Source: an uncultured Bacteroides sp. (GTDB taxonomy: Bacteria; Bacteroidota; Bacteroidia; Bacteroidales; Bacteroidaceae). From it: DNA of 64,000 nt. The notes under the pieces are model-generated. The model was not told where the DNA came from, did no database searches, and saw only the letters and a program-made list of their open reading frames with translations. Both the position numbers and the translations under genes were made by a program. Below are positions 1-6,820 of the stretch, one piece after another; the first letter of the stretch is position 1, and every line of letters begins with the position of its first letter. The stretch lies in assembly GCA_902388495.1 (NCBI GenBank), contig CABMPP010000006.1, forward strand, positions 1 through 64,000. Reading direction: 5' to 3'.

Positions 1-30
1 TACTTCCGATAATTGTATCGTCTCAATCAT
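1..30 (-). CDS. Tail-fibre-like protein, first 10 codons only
   Basis: The reverse strand reads ATG followed by codons for MIETIQLSEV and runs off the left edge. The first five residues match the start of the neighbouring gene at 99-479. The roughly 30 bases before the start codon are also similar, including an AAAGGATA ribosome-binding region. It is therefore probably a paralogue in tandem on the same strand. Only the start is visible, so the product is inferred from that similarity. Confidence 0.5.
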   Translation of the reverse strand, partial: MIETIQLSEV

Positions 31-98
31 ATCTATCCTTTACTTTTGACGGACACAAGATATGGCAGAAGAACGAGAGGTCAAATATTGCTCGTTAA

Positions 99-479
99 TT
101 AAGTAAGAGTTATTGATTTCCAAGTAGACCACATAGTTCCCGAATTTGTTCTTAATTTGGCAAGCATAACAGTTGGACGTACTTCTACAGCTATTTGAAA
201 TAAATAGTATGTGGTTTTAAATACTACTAATACGCCATATAATATGCCATCCGGAGAATTATCCGCTCCTCTTGAAGAATCATATATCTGATATATTCCA
301 CTATTTTTGAAGTTGTTATAATCCACGGTAACTTCTCCTCTATATTGAAACATTGCACTCAACAAATCACTCTTCTTAATTTTTCCCTGACTGTTATCTG
401 TGCCTCCATATATATACGCCACATCCGTCACCGGTGCAAGTTGCCCCAAGGCATTACTAATATCAATCGTTTCTATCAT
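99..479 (-). CDS. Phage tail-fibre-like protein (pyocin-knob type)
   Basis: A 126-residue protein without signal peptide or membrane segment. The central and C-terminal parts (GIYQIYDSS, then a W-x-x-W-K-S ending) resemble pyocin-knob/tail-fibre modules found in phage receptor-binding proteins. It starts with MIETI, as does the partial gene at the left edge. The start at 479 is supported by AAAGGAT just upstream. Such short proteins usually sit at the distal end of tail operons and touch the host surface. Family placement is by motif only and the exact role is uncertain. Confidence 0.5.
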   Translation of the reverse strand: MIETIDISNALGQLAPVTDVAYIYGGTDNSQGKIKKSDLLSAMFQYRGEVTVDYNNFKNSGIYQIYDSSRGADNSPDGILYGVLVVFKTTYYLFQIAVEVRPTVMLAKLRTNSGTMWSTWKSITLT

Positions 480-585
480 ATCCTTTAGTTTTGATGGACA
501 AAGGAAGCGCCTCTAAATACTTGTTTTCTTAACATTTTTATAAATGAGAATATTTTCTTACTTTTAATGCGAAAATTTATAGCTT

Positions 586-1194
586 ATGAATTACGGATAT
601 ATTAGAGTTTCGGGAGAGAAACAGACAGTTGAGAACCAACGCTATGAAATTGCCGAATATTGTGCAAAGAAAGGGATAGTCATAGATAAATGGATTGCTG
701 AAAGTGTTAGCGGTGCCAAACATCCCAATGTGCGTAAACTTGGAAATATACTTAGTATCATCCAAAAAGGAGACACTATTCTTGTCACAGAGCTATCACG
801 CTTGGGACGTTGCGCTTATATGGTCATCTCTATAATTTCCCATTGTTTAATGGTTAAAGCAAACATCTTAGAGGTTCGTGACGATAAAATAGTCATGGAT
901 GATTCGGATTCTGTACAAGATACTTTTTTCAAGGTCTTATTTGCCTAAAAAGAACGTGAAGACATATCACGTAGAACTAAGGCCGGACTTGCTCGACGTG
1001 TAGCGATGGGAATGAAATTGGGGAGAAAAGCGGGCAGTCACAATTCTCACTATAAACTGACCGGCAAAGAGAAGATCTTGAAGGATATGTTGAAGGCAGG
1101 TATCTCTAAAGCTCAAATATGTCGAATTTTTAATTGTAATCCTAAGACTTTGGATGACCACATGAAACGAATGTGCTATTTTCTGCCATCCTAA
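586..1194 (+). pseudogene. Serine recombinase (invertase family), broken by an in-frame stop
   Basis: The first 120 codons give a resolvase/invertase N-terminus with the catalytic serine in YIRVS and the E-L-S-R-L-G-R motif. A TAA at 946-948 interrupts the frame, which continues without shift to 1194 (K-E-R-E-D-I-S-R-R-T, then the helix-turn-helix C-terminus). In the intact neighbour at 1226-1834 the aligned residue is glutamine (A-Q-I-E-R-D), so one CAA-to-TAA change explains the break. An upstream ATG gives MNYGYIRVS. Likely inactive. Translation could restart at the ATG at 1006, giving only the DNA-binding end. Confidence 0.85.
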
Positions 1195-1225
1195 AAAATA
1201 AAACCATGTATCTTCACGCGCAAAA

Positions 1226-1834
1226 ATGGTTTACGCGTATATAAGAGTGAGTACAGACAAGCAGACTCTTGAAAATCAAAGGTTCGAAGTGCAGAAATTT
1301 GCTATCGAGAAAAAAGTAGTCATTGATAAATGGGTATCAGAGACCGTCTCCGGTACAAAGAAAGCCAACGATCGTAAACTTGGTCCTTTATTGAGGAAGA
1401 TGAAGAAAGGCGATACTTTGATAATAACGGAGATAAGTCGATTAGGCCGTAATCTCATGCAGATAATGTCGATATTAAACCTATGTATGACCAAGGAAAC
1501 GATGGTACTCACCATTAAAGAAAGGTATGAGCTTGGAAACAATATTAATAGTCAGATACTTGCATTCGCATTCGGTCTTTCTGCTCAGATCGAGCGCGAT
1601 CTAATCTCACAGCGAACCAAGGAAGCGCTTGCCAGGCGTAAAGCGAACGGCCAACGTTTAGGGCGGGAAGTCGGCACGAAGAACACTCATTATAAGTTGA
1701 CCGGCAAAGAACCTCTTATCCAGACAATGCTTGATTACGGCTACTCTAAGGCAGCTATCTGTCGAAAGCTGAAATGTAATCCTAAAACCCTCGATGATCA
1801 TCTTGTGCGCATGAATGATGTCCTTTCTTCTTAG
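1226..1834 (+). CDS. Serine site-specific recombinase, invertase/resolvase family
   Basis: Full-length (202 residues) small serine recombinase. The N-terminal catalytic domain carries YIRVS with the nucleophile at Ser9, R7, and E-I-S-R-L-G-R-N around residues 69-76. The long E helix (Q-I-E-R-D-L-I-S-Q-R-T) follows, and a C-terminal helix-turn-helix ends in C-N-P-K-T-L-D-D-H. It resembles the Mpi-type DNA invertases of Bacteroides and the Gin/Cin type of phages. It is a close paralogue of the broken gene just upstream. Its place beside tail-fibre genes suggests host-range switching by inversion, but no inverted crossover pair was found inside the window. Confidence 0.88.
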   Translation: MVYAYIRVSTDKQTLENQRFEVQKFAIEKKVVIDKWVSETVSGTKKANDRKLGPLLRKMKKGDTLIITEISRLGRNLMQIMSILNLCMTKETMVLTIKERYELGNNINSQILAFAFGLSAQIERDLISQRTKEALARRKANGQRLGREVGTKNTHYKLTGKEPLIQTMLDYGYSKAAICRKLKCNPKTLDDHLVRMNDVLSS

Positions 1835-1854
1835 GCATATCACACCTATCTTTG
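1824..1854 (+). promoter_or_regulatory. Bacteroides-type promoter for the lysis cassette
   Basis: A perfect -7 box TATCTTTG lies at 1847-1854, with TTTC at 1824-1827 in the -33 position (19-base spacer). It follows the recombinase stop. Because the box overlaps a TTG that would otherwise extend the holin frame, it argues for the ATG at 1879 as the true start. Confidence 0.5.
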
Positions 1855-1878
1855 TCGAAAAAAAAGGTAAAGGATGAA

Positions 1879-2121
1879 ATGAAGAAAGAAACAAAAGAAT
1901 CCATACAGATATGGACAGCTGTTGGAATGCTAATTAGTGGTGTTGGTTTATCTACTGCAGGATTTATTGTTGCGCCCCTCGGCAAGATTGATGATAGTGT
2001 CTTGTGGCTCTTTGCTCAATGTCTACTTTATGCAGGTAGTATTTTTGGAATTGGTATATATGTCAACGGTAAGATTAACTATTTAGCGGATAAGATATCA
2101 GGAAAGGAAAATCAGAAATGA
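1879..2121 (+). CDS. Small membrane protein, probable holin
   Basis: An 80-residue protein with a charged N-terminus (MKKETKES), two hydrophobic segments (about residues 10-28 and 40-60) and a charged tail. It overlaps the amidase gene by four bases (ATGA), the usual arrangement of holin and endolysin. The ATG at 1879 is chosen over an upstream TTG because AAAGG sits 5 bases before it and the TTG lies inside a promoter box. Holin function is inferred from size, topology and position; no family signature is decisive. Confidence 0.6.
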   Translation: MKKETKESIQIWTAVGMLISGVGLSTAGFIVAPLGKIDDSVLWLFAQCLLYAGSIFGIGIYVNGKINYLADKISGKENQK

Positions 2122-2612
2122 AGATTATTGATGCAATTATCATCCATTGCTCAGCCACACGTGCTGGGCAAGATTTGCGAGCCAATGACATTGATCGTAT
2201 GCATCGAACACGCGGATTTAATCAGATAGGCTACAACTATGTTATTGACATTGATGGTACCATTGAGAACGGTCGACCATTGAATATTGACGGGGCACAC
2301 TGTAATACAAAAGGTTTCTCCGAGTTATCATACAATAAACATTCGGTCGGCATTTGCTACATCGGCGGATTAGATGCCAACGGAAAGCCTGCTGATACCC
2401 GTACGGAAACACAGAAAGCAGCTCTCCGTGATTTGGTGGCTAAGTTATGTAAAGAATATCCCATCATTGAACTGTTGGGTCATCGTGATACATCGCCCGA
2501 TTTGGATGGAAGCGGAGAAATTGAACCCAAAGAGTATATTAAAGCTTGCCCTTGTTTTGATGTCAGGAGTGAGTTTTGCAATTTTTTACGTAATATTGTG
2601 ATACATCCATGA
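2118..2612 (+). CDS. N-acetylmuramoyl-L-alanine amidase (endolysin)
   Basis: A 164-residue Amidase_2 domain that cleaves the bond between muramic acid and the peptide stem. Zinc-ligand candidates are H10 (I-I-I-H-C), H122 (L-L-G-H-R-D) and C144 (A-C-P-C-F-D); the usual C-P-G-F reads C-P-C-F here. The conserved G-Y-N-Y-V-I and V-G-I-C-Y-I-G-G segments are present. There is no signal peptide, so release would need the holin upstream. It overlaps both neighbours by ATGA, implying coupled translation of a lysis cassette. Confidence 0.88.
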   Translation: MKIIDAIIIHCSATRAGQDLRANDIDRMHRTRGFNQIGYNYVIDIDGTIENGRPLNIDGAHCNTKGFSELSYNKHSVGICYIGGLDANGKPADTRTETQKAALRDLVAKLCKEYPIIELLGHRDTSPDLDGSGEIEPKEYIKACPCFDVRSEFCNFLRNIVIHP

Positions 2613-3124
2613 AGCGACTAATTTACTTTATAACCATTCTCCTGATGCCAGGAATATGGTTGTCCTGTGGTAGTCATAAGTCCACCACGAAGCAAGAAAT
2701 GTTTATTGAGGAATCTTTGTATCATCAGCACAAAGATACATTTTCCGTTAGTCAACAAGTGGAAAAGACGGAACATGAAGATATAATCGAAACGATAGAA
2801 GAGGTTACGACACTCTATGATACTGGTAAGCCGATTGATCCACAAACAGGTAGACCTCCTTTGCTTTCAGAAACAAAGAAGAATACCAGGAAAGAAACAA
2901 ATAAGAAAAAAGAAGAGAAGACTAATACACAAGAGAATCAAAGTAGTGATGACCAAACGTTTTCCCGAAGCCAGGAAAACGATAAGCATGATGTGCAGAA
3001 GCACAAAGATGAGACAACGATTCCTAAACAAATCGGCGGCTTGGTATGGGCTATTTCTGCTTTGGCGGTGATCGTGATCATCGGAAAGATTGTAAATAAG
3101 AAAAATAACAGTAAGGCAGCTTAA
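2609..3124 (+). CDS. Lipoprotein with C-terminal membrane anchor, candidate unimolecular spanin
   Basis: 171 residues. The N-terminus is a lipoprotein signal (hydrophobic residues 4-19, then W-L-S-C with Cys20). A long charged linker rich in K, E, T and Q follows (30-138), and a single hydrophobic segment lies at about 142-162 (I-G-G-L-V-W-A-I-S-A-L), followed by a basic tail. One end in the outer membrane and the other in the inner membrane is the architecture of u-spanins such as phage T1 gp11, which disrupt the outer membrane in the last step of lysis. It is the third gene of the overlapping cassette. Function is inferred from topology; the -3 Trp in the lipobox is unusual. Confidence 0.6.
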   Translation: MKRLIYFITILLMPGIWLSCGSHKSTTKQEMFIEESLYHQHKDTFSVSQQVEKTEHEDIIETIEEVTTLYDTGKPIDPQTGRPPLLSETKKNTRKETNKKKEEKTNTQENQSSDDQTFSRSQENDKHDVQKHKDETTIPKQIGGLVWAISALAVIVIIGKIVNKKNNSKAA

Positions 3125-3132
3125 ACTGCCTT
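3113..3132. terminator. Short hairpin between convergent genes
   Basis: AAGGCAG and CTGCCTT form a 7-bp stem with a 6-base loop that contains the stop codon of the spanin-like gene. It lies between that gene and the convergent integrase. The following T tract is short (TTTGCTT), so terminator strength is doubtful. Confidence 0.4.
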
Positions 3133-3141
3133 TGCTTCGAT

Positions 3142-4311
3142 CTATAACCCTCCTTTGAAATGCTTTGTTTCCTCATGTACTGCCAAAGAATCGCCTTTCA
3201 AGTACTTATTAGTGATTGATATGTCCGAATGCCTGGCTTGATCGCGAGCAACAACAATTCCTTCAGCATTCGCCAAATCTCTAATGCCGGAGTCTTTTAA
3301 TGAGTAGAATTGATAGTTTTGAGGCAGTTTGAGTAATGCTCGAACTTTATTAAAGTATTCTCGAAATATTCGTGCGTCAGCTTTAGCTTGGGACGGTTTG
3401 AAATCTTTTCCAAACAGATAGCAGTCTGAGCTGTTATCGAAAGTCCCAAGCTCTATCATTAACTTGATAAGCGTGTCGTTTAGTCCTACCATACCATCCC
3501 GACGGTTTTTTGATATTGTAGAGGACACGAATACCTTCTGTTCCTTTAGATGGATGTCTCTCAGACGTATGTTGCTTAGTTCGTCCGGACGAATGAAAGT
3601 GTAATATTCCATTTGGCAAGCCAGCAGGAAATGCTTGTTTGTCTCTTCTAAATATTCTTTCATTCTTGACAGATCTGCTTGGGAGAAGGCTGAACGGAAT
3701 TTTTCTCCTTCAACTAAGGTTTTTATCTTTTCGACTGGATTTGTTTCCAAATACTTTTTTTCTTGCAGCCAGGTGCAGAAAGCGGAGAGCCATGTCCGAT
3801 AGTTATTTCGTGTGCGGGCAGTGGAATCTCGATCAAGAAGAATGTAATCTAAAAAGTCACTGATATATGCCTGGTCAAACTGATACATATATACGATAGG
3901 GGTGCTTCGGCTGAGATTGTATTCAAGCAACATATTCATCCGTGACTGATAATCATAAGACGTCTTCTTTTTCAAGGTGTTGCTGGCTGTGAGTTTCTCT
4001 ATATACCTTATATAGTGAGATGTCACTTCTGGGAATTGTGCATATAAGCGTTCTGTTGTTGCTTCTATCCATGGGTTCCATCCTTGGCGTAAACGGTTGG
4101 TTGTGTTCGCGATAATTTCGGCCGCACGCTTTTTTCTCTCTGAAATTTTTGTGATGGAATCAAGCATAAATTTCTTTCGTCGCATTCGGCCATCAATAGG
4201 ATCATAGCACTGGAAATCAACATACCAATTCTTCCCTGAATGTAATTTGGGGAGGGTGTAAGTTACAACATCTTTAATAGACGCGCCTTTTCTCGTTTTT
4301 TGTGAAGACAT
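3142..4311 (-). CDS. Tyrosine recombinase, phage integrase
   Basis: The integrase has an N-terminal arm/SAM-like domain and a C-terminal catalytic domain. Visible catalytic elements are F-I-R-P-D-E-L, the late A-R-H-S-D-I and the nucleophile in N-K-Y-L. The usual H-x-x-R box reads Y-S-L-K-D, so His and Arg are replaced by Tyr and Lys. The start is set at the ATG at 4311 (MSSQKTRKG), giving 389 residues. An upstream ATG adds 22 basic residues close to the attachment region and is less likely. It lies at the element edge next to tRNA-fMet, its likely target. Confidence 0.9.
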   Translation of the reverse strand: MSSQKTRKGASIKDVVTYTLPKLHSGKNWYVDFQCYDPIDGRMRRKKFMLDSITKISERKKRAAEIIANTTNRLRQGWNPWIEATTERLYAQFPEVTSHYIRYIEKLTASNTLKKKTSYDYQSRMNMLLEYNLSRSTPIVYMYQFDQAYISDFLDYILLDRDSTARTRNNYRTWLSAFCTWLQEKKYLETNPVEKIKTLVEGEKFRSAFSQADLSRMKEYLEETNKHFLLACQMEYYTFIRPDELSNIRLRDIHLKEQKVFVSSTISKNRRDGMVGLNDTLIKLMIELGTFDNSSDCYLFGKDFKPSQAKADARIFREYFNKVRALLKLPQNYQFYSLKDSGIRDLANAEGIVVARDQARHSDISITNKYLKGDSLAVHEETKHFKGGL

Positions 4312-4398
4312 TTTTTTATACGTTTTTCGAGTACGAAAACGTATGATGAATAATAGGGCTATTTTTTTGTCCGACATCTGTCCGACCTCTTTAAAGAA

Positions 4399-4439
4399 AT
4401 CGAGGATAAAAAACTGTATTTCAGTATTTTATCCTCGAT
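4399..4439. repeat. Long perfect hairpin between integrase and tRNA
   Basis: Arms 4399-4411 and 4427-4439 are perfect 13-base complements (ATCGAGGATAAAA / TTTTATCCTCGAT). An inner ACTG/CAGT stem and a TATTT loop extend the fold. It begins 4 bases past the tRNA 3' end. On the tRNA strand it could be the tRNA terminator; alternatively it is part of the recombination site. Confidence 0.7.
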
Positions 4440-4443
4440 ATAG

Positions 4444-4516
<73 letters not shown>

Positions 4517-4692
4517 ATGTTATTGTTTTGTGGGTGCAAAGGTACGGCTTTTCTTTGAATATGCAAATAAAATCTACTTTATTTTTCTAAATAAATGCAG
4601 TTTAGTGTATAACATATTGATAGATAGCTTGGTATGGAAGGCGTTTTTTTATTCCTCTTTTTCTGCCCGATTGTTAATAAAATGCACAATTG

Positions 4693-4724
4693 TTTGTAGG
4701 ATATGCAGAAATGTCTTACTTTTG
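4693..4724 (+). promoter_or_regulatory. Promoter of the tetR-fabG operon
   Basis: TTTG at 4693-4696, a 20-base spacer and TACTTTTG at 4717-4724 match the Bacteroides -33/-7 consensus. The predicted start of transcription is about 25 bases before the tetR ATG. The rest of the 240-base gap after the tRNA shows nothing else clear. Confidence 0.7.
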
Positions 4725-4755
4725 CTCAAATTATTAAGCAATGTGCAATTAATCT

Positions 4756-5340
4756 ATGACTGTATCGAAGACAAAAGCTAAATTAGTGGACGTTGCCCGT
4801 CAGTTGTTTGCAAAGATGGGTGTGGAGAATACCACGATGAATGATATTGCCCTCGCTTCTAAGAAAGGTAGAAGAACCCTTTATACCTACTTCAAGAGCA
4901 AGGAAGATATCTATATGGCTGTTGTCGAGTCGGAATTGGATATCCTTTCGGATATGATGAAACGTGTGGCAGAGAAAGATATTCAACCGGGCGAGAAATT
5001 GATGGAAATGATTTACACCCATCTGGATGCAGTGAAGGAGGCCGTTTTTCGTAACGGTACCCTTCGTGCTAATTTCTTCCGGGATATTTGGAGAGTGGAG
5101 AAAGTGCGTAAGCGTTTCGATGCCAAGGAAACCCTGCTTTTCAAGGAGGTCTTGCGCGAAGGCATGGAGAAAGGTGTTTTCCATATAGATGACTTGGATA
5201 TGACAGCCGAAATCGTGCACTACAGTGTTAAAGGCATTGAGACGCCTTACATACGCGGTCATATAGGGGCCAATTTGGACGATGCGGTGCGTGATGCCTA
5301 TGTGACACGTCTGGTGCTTGGTGCATTGGGAAAGAAATAA
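4756..5340 (+). CDS. TetR/AcrR family transcriptional regulator
   Basis: 194 residues. The N-terminal helix-turn-helix (about 10-55: A-R-Q-L-F-A-K-M-G, T-T-M-N-D-I-A, R-T-L-Y-T-Y-F-K-S-K-E-D) is typical of TetR repressors. The rest is an all-helical ligand-binding domain. The gene lies 30 bases before fabG with its own good promoter. Control of lipid synthesis or of its own operon is plausible, but the ligand cannot be read from sequence. Confidence 0.9.
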   Translation: MTVSKTKAKLVDVARQLFAKMGVENTTMNDIALASKKGRRTLYTYFKSKEDIYMAVVESELDILSDMMKRVAEKDIQPGEKLMEMIYTHLDAVKEAVFRNGTLRANFFRDIWRVEKVRKRFDAKETLLFKEVLREGMEKGVFHIDDLDMTAEIVHYSVKGIETPYIRGHIGANLDDAVRDAYVTRLVLGALGKK

Positions 5341-5370
5341 ATACATTAATCAATAACTTAAAAAAACAGT

Positions 5371-6117
5371 ATGGGATTATTAGATGGAAAAACAGCCATT
5401 GTAACTGGTGCTGCACGCGGTATCGGTAAGGCTATCGCTTTGAAGTTCGCTCAAGAAGGAGCAAATATCGCATTCACCGACCTGGTGATTGATGAAAACG
5501 CCGACAACACAGCCAAAGAAATAGAAGCTTTGGGCGTAAAGGCGAAAGGTTATGCTTCGAATGCAGCCAACTTTGAAGATACTGCACGGGTAGTGGAAGA
5601 AATCCACAAAGATTTCGGCCGTATCGATATCCTGGTAAACAATGCCGGTATCACGCGCGACGGATTGATGATGCGTATGAGCGAGCAGCAATGGGATATG
5701 GTTATCAACGTCAACCTGAAATCAGCATTCAACTTTATCCACGCTTGTACGCCGGTCATGATGCGTCAGAAAGTAGGCAGCATCATCAATATGGCTTCCG
5801 TAGTAGGTGTTCACGGCAATGCAGGCCAGGCCAACTATGCTGCTTCTAAGGCAGGTATGATTGCTTTGGCCAAGTCTATCGCACAGGAACTGGGCTCTCG
5901 CGGCATTCGTGCCAACGCTATTGCCCCGGGCTTTATCCTGACCGACATGACAGCTGCCTTGTCCGACGAAGTGAAGGCCGAATGGGCTAAGAAAATACCT
6001 TTGCGCCGTGGCGGTACACCCGAAGACGTGGCAAACATTGCTACCTTCCTGGCTTCTGATATGTCTGCTTATGTATCCGGCCAGGTTATCCAGGTAGATG
6101 GTGGTATGAATATGTAA
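5371..6117 (+). CDS. fabG: 3-oxoacyl-[acyl-carrier-protein] reductase
   Basis: 248-residue short-chain dehydrogenase that reduces 3-oxoacyl-ACP with NADPH in type II fatty acid elongation. Visible features are the nucleotide-binding T-G-A-A-R-G-I-G-K near residue 12, N-N-A-G, the catalytic Ser in the N-M-A-S-V-V-G segment, Y-A-A-S-K-A-G, and the C-terminal V-D-G-G-M-N-M typical of FabG. It follows tetR by 30 bases and precedes the pseudouridine synthase by 9, suggesting one transcript. Confidence 0.93.
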   Translation: MGLLDGKTAIVTGAARGIGKAIALKFAQEGANIAFTDLVIDENADNTAKEIEALGVKAKGYASNAANFEDTARVVEEIHKDFGRIDILVNNAGITRDGLMMRMSEQQWDMVINVNLKSAFNFIHACTPVMMRQKVGSIINMASVVGVHGNAGQANYAASKAGMIALAKSIAQELGSRGIRANAIAPGFILTDMTAALSDEVKAEWAKKIPLRRGGTPEDVANIATFLASDMSAYVSGQVIQVDGGMNM

Positions 6118-6126
6118 GATGAGCGT

Positions 6127-6798
6127 ATGACTGTCGTATACGAAGACAATCATATCATTATAGTCAACAAGACCGCTTCCGAGATCGTTCAGGGAGACAA
6201 GACGGGCGATACGCCACTTTCGGAAACCGTGAAACAGTATCTGAAAGAAAAGTACAGCAAGCCCGGTAATGTTTTTATCGGTGTCACCCACCGGCTGGAC
6301 CGCCCCGTGAGCGGTCTTGTTGTTTTTGCCAAAACCAGCAAGGCACTTTCGCGTCTCAACGAAATGTTCAAGAACAGCGAGGTGAAGAAGACCTACTGGG
6401 CAGTGGTGAAGAACCGCCCCCGCGAGGAAGAAGGGGAGTTGGTGAACTATTTGGTACGAAACGAGAAACAGAATAAAAGTTATGCACATGACAAAGAAGT
6501 GCCGGGCAGCAAAAAGGCAATCTTGCACTACCGGCTCATCGGCCAGTCGCAAAACTACTATTTGTTGGAGATAGACCTGAAGACCGGACGCCATCATCAG
6601 ATTCGCTGCCAGTTGGCAAAGATGGGATGCCCCATCAAAGGCGACCTGAAATACGGTTCTCCCCGTTCCAACCCGGATGGCAGTATTTGCCTGCATGCAC
6701 GCTATATCCGTTTTGTGCATCCGGTATCCAAGGAACAGATTGAGGTGGAAGCACCCGTTCCGGCCGGCAATTTATGGAATGGTTTTGAATTAACCTGA
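6127..6798 (+). CDS. RluA-family pseudouridine synthase
   Basis: 223 residues. It carries the catalytic H-R-L-D-R-P-V-S-G motif (Asp about residue 59), L-K-T-G-R-H-H-Q-I-R and a late L-H-A-R-Y. These define RluA-type enzymes that isomerise uridine in rRNA or tRNA. It lacks an S4 domain, as RluA and TruC do. The specific target base cannot be assigned. It starts 9 bases after fabG, probably co-transcribed. Confidence 0.9.
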   Translation: MTVVYEDNHIIIVNKTASEIVQGDKTGDTPLSETVKQYLKEKYSKPGNVFIGVTHRLDRPVSGLVVFAKTSKALSRLNEMFKNSEVKKTYWAVVKNRPREEEGELVNYLVRNEKQNKSYAHDKEVPGSKKAILHYRLIGQSQNYYLLEIDLKTGRHHQIRCQLAKMGCPIKGDLKYGSPRSNPDGSICLHARYIRFVHPVSKEQIEVEAPVPAGNLWNGFELT

Positions 6799-6820
6799 AA
6801 TTTACTTATAACTAAGTTCA

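Larger units (their letters stand above)
1..4443. mobile_element. Integrated phage-like element, right end
   Basis: The stretch holds tail-fibre-like genes, serine recombinases, a holin/amidase/spanin-like lysis cassette and a tyrosine integrase. It ends directly at the 3' end of an initiator tRNA gene, a classic integrase target. The integrase start faces the tRNA, as in many tRNA-integrated elements. The left end and the second attachment site lie outside the window, so size and completeness are unknown. No capsid, portal or terminase gene is visible here. It could be a prophage, a remnant, or a phage-derived mobilisable island. Confidence 0.7.

Noticed and set aside
946..948. Programmed readthrough or recoded stop in the first recombinase
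   Set aside because: No recoding signal was seen and neighbouring genes use TAA as a normal stop. A single mutation explains it.
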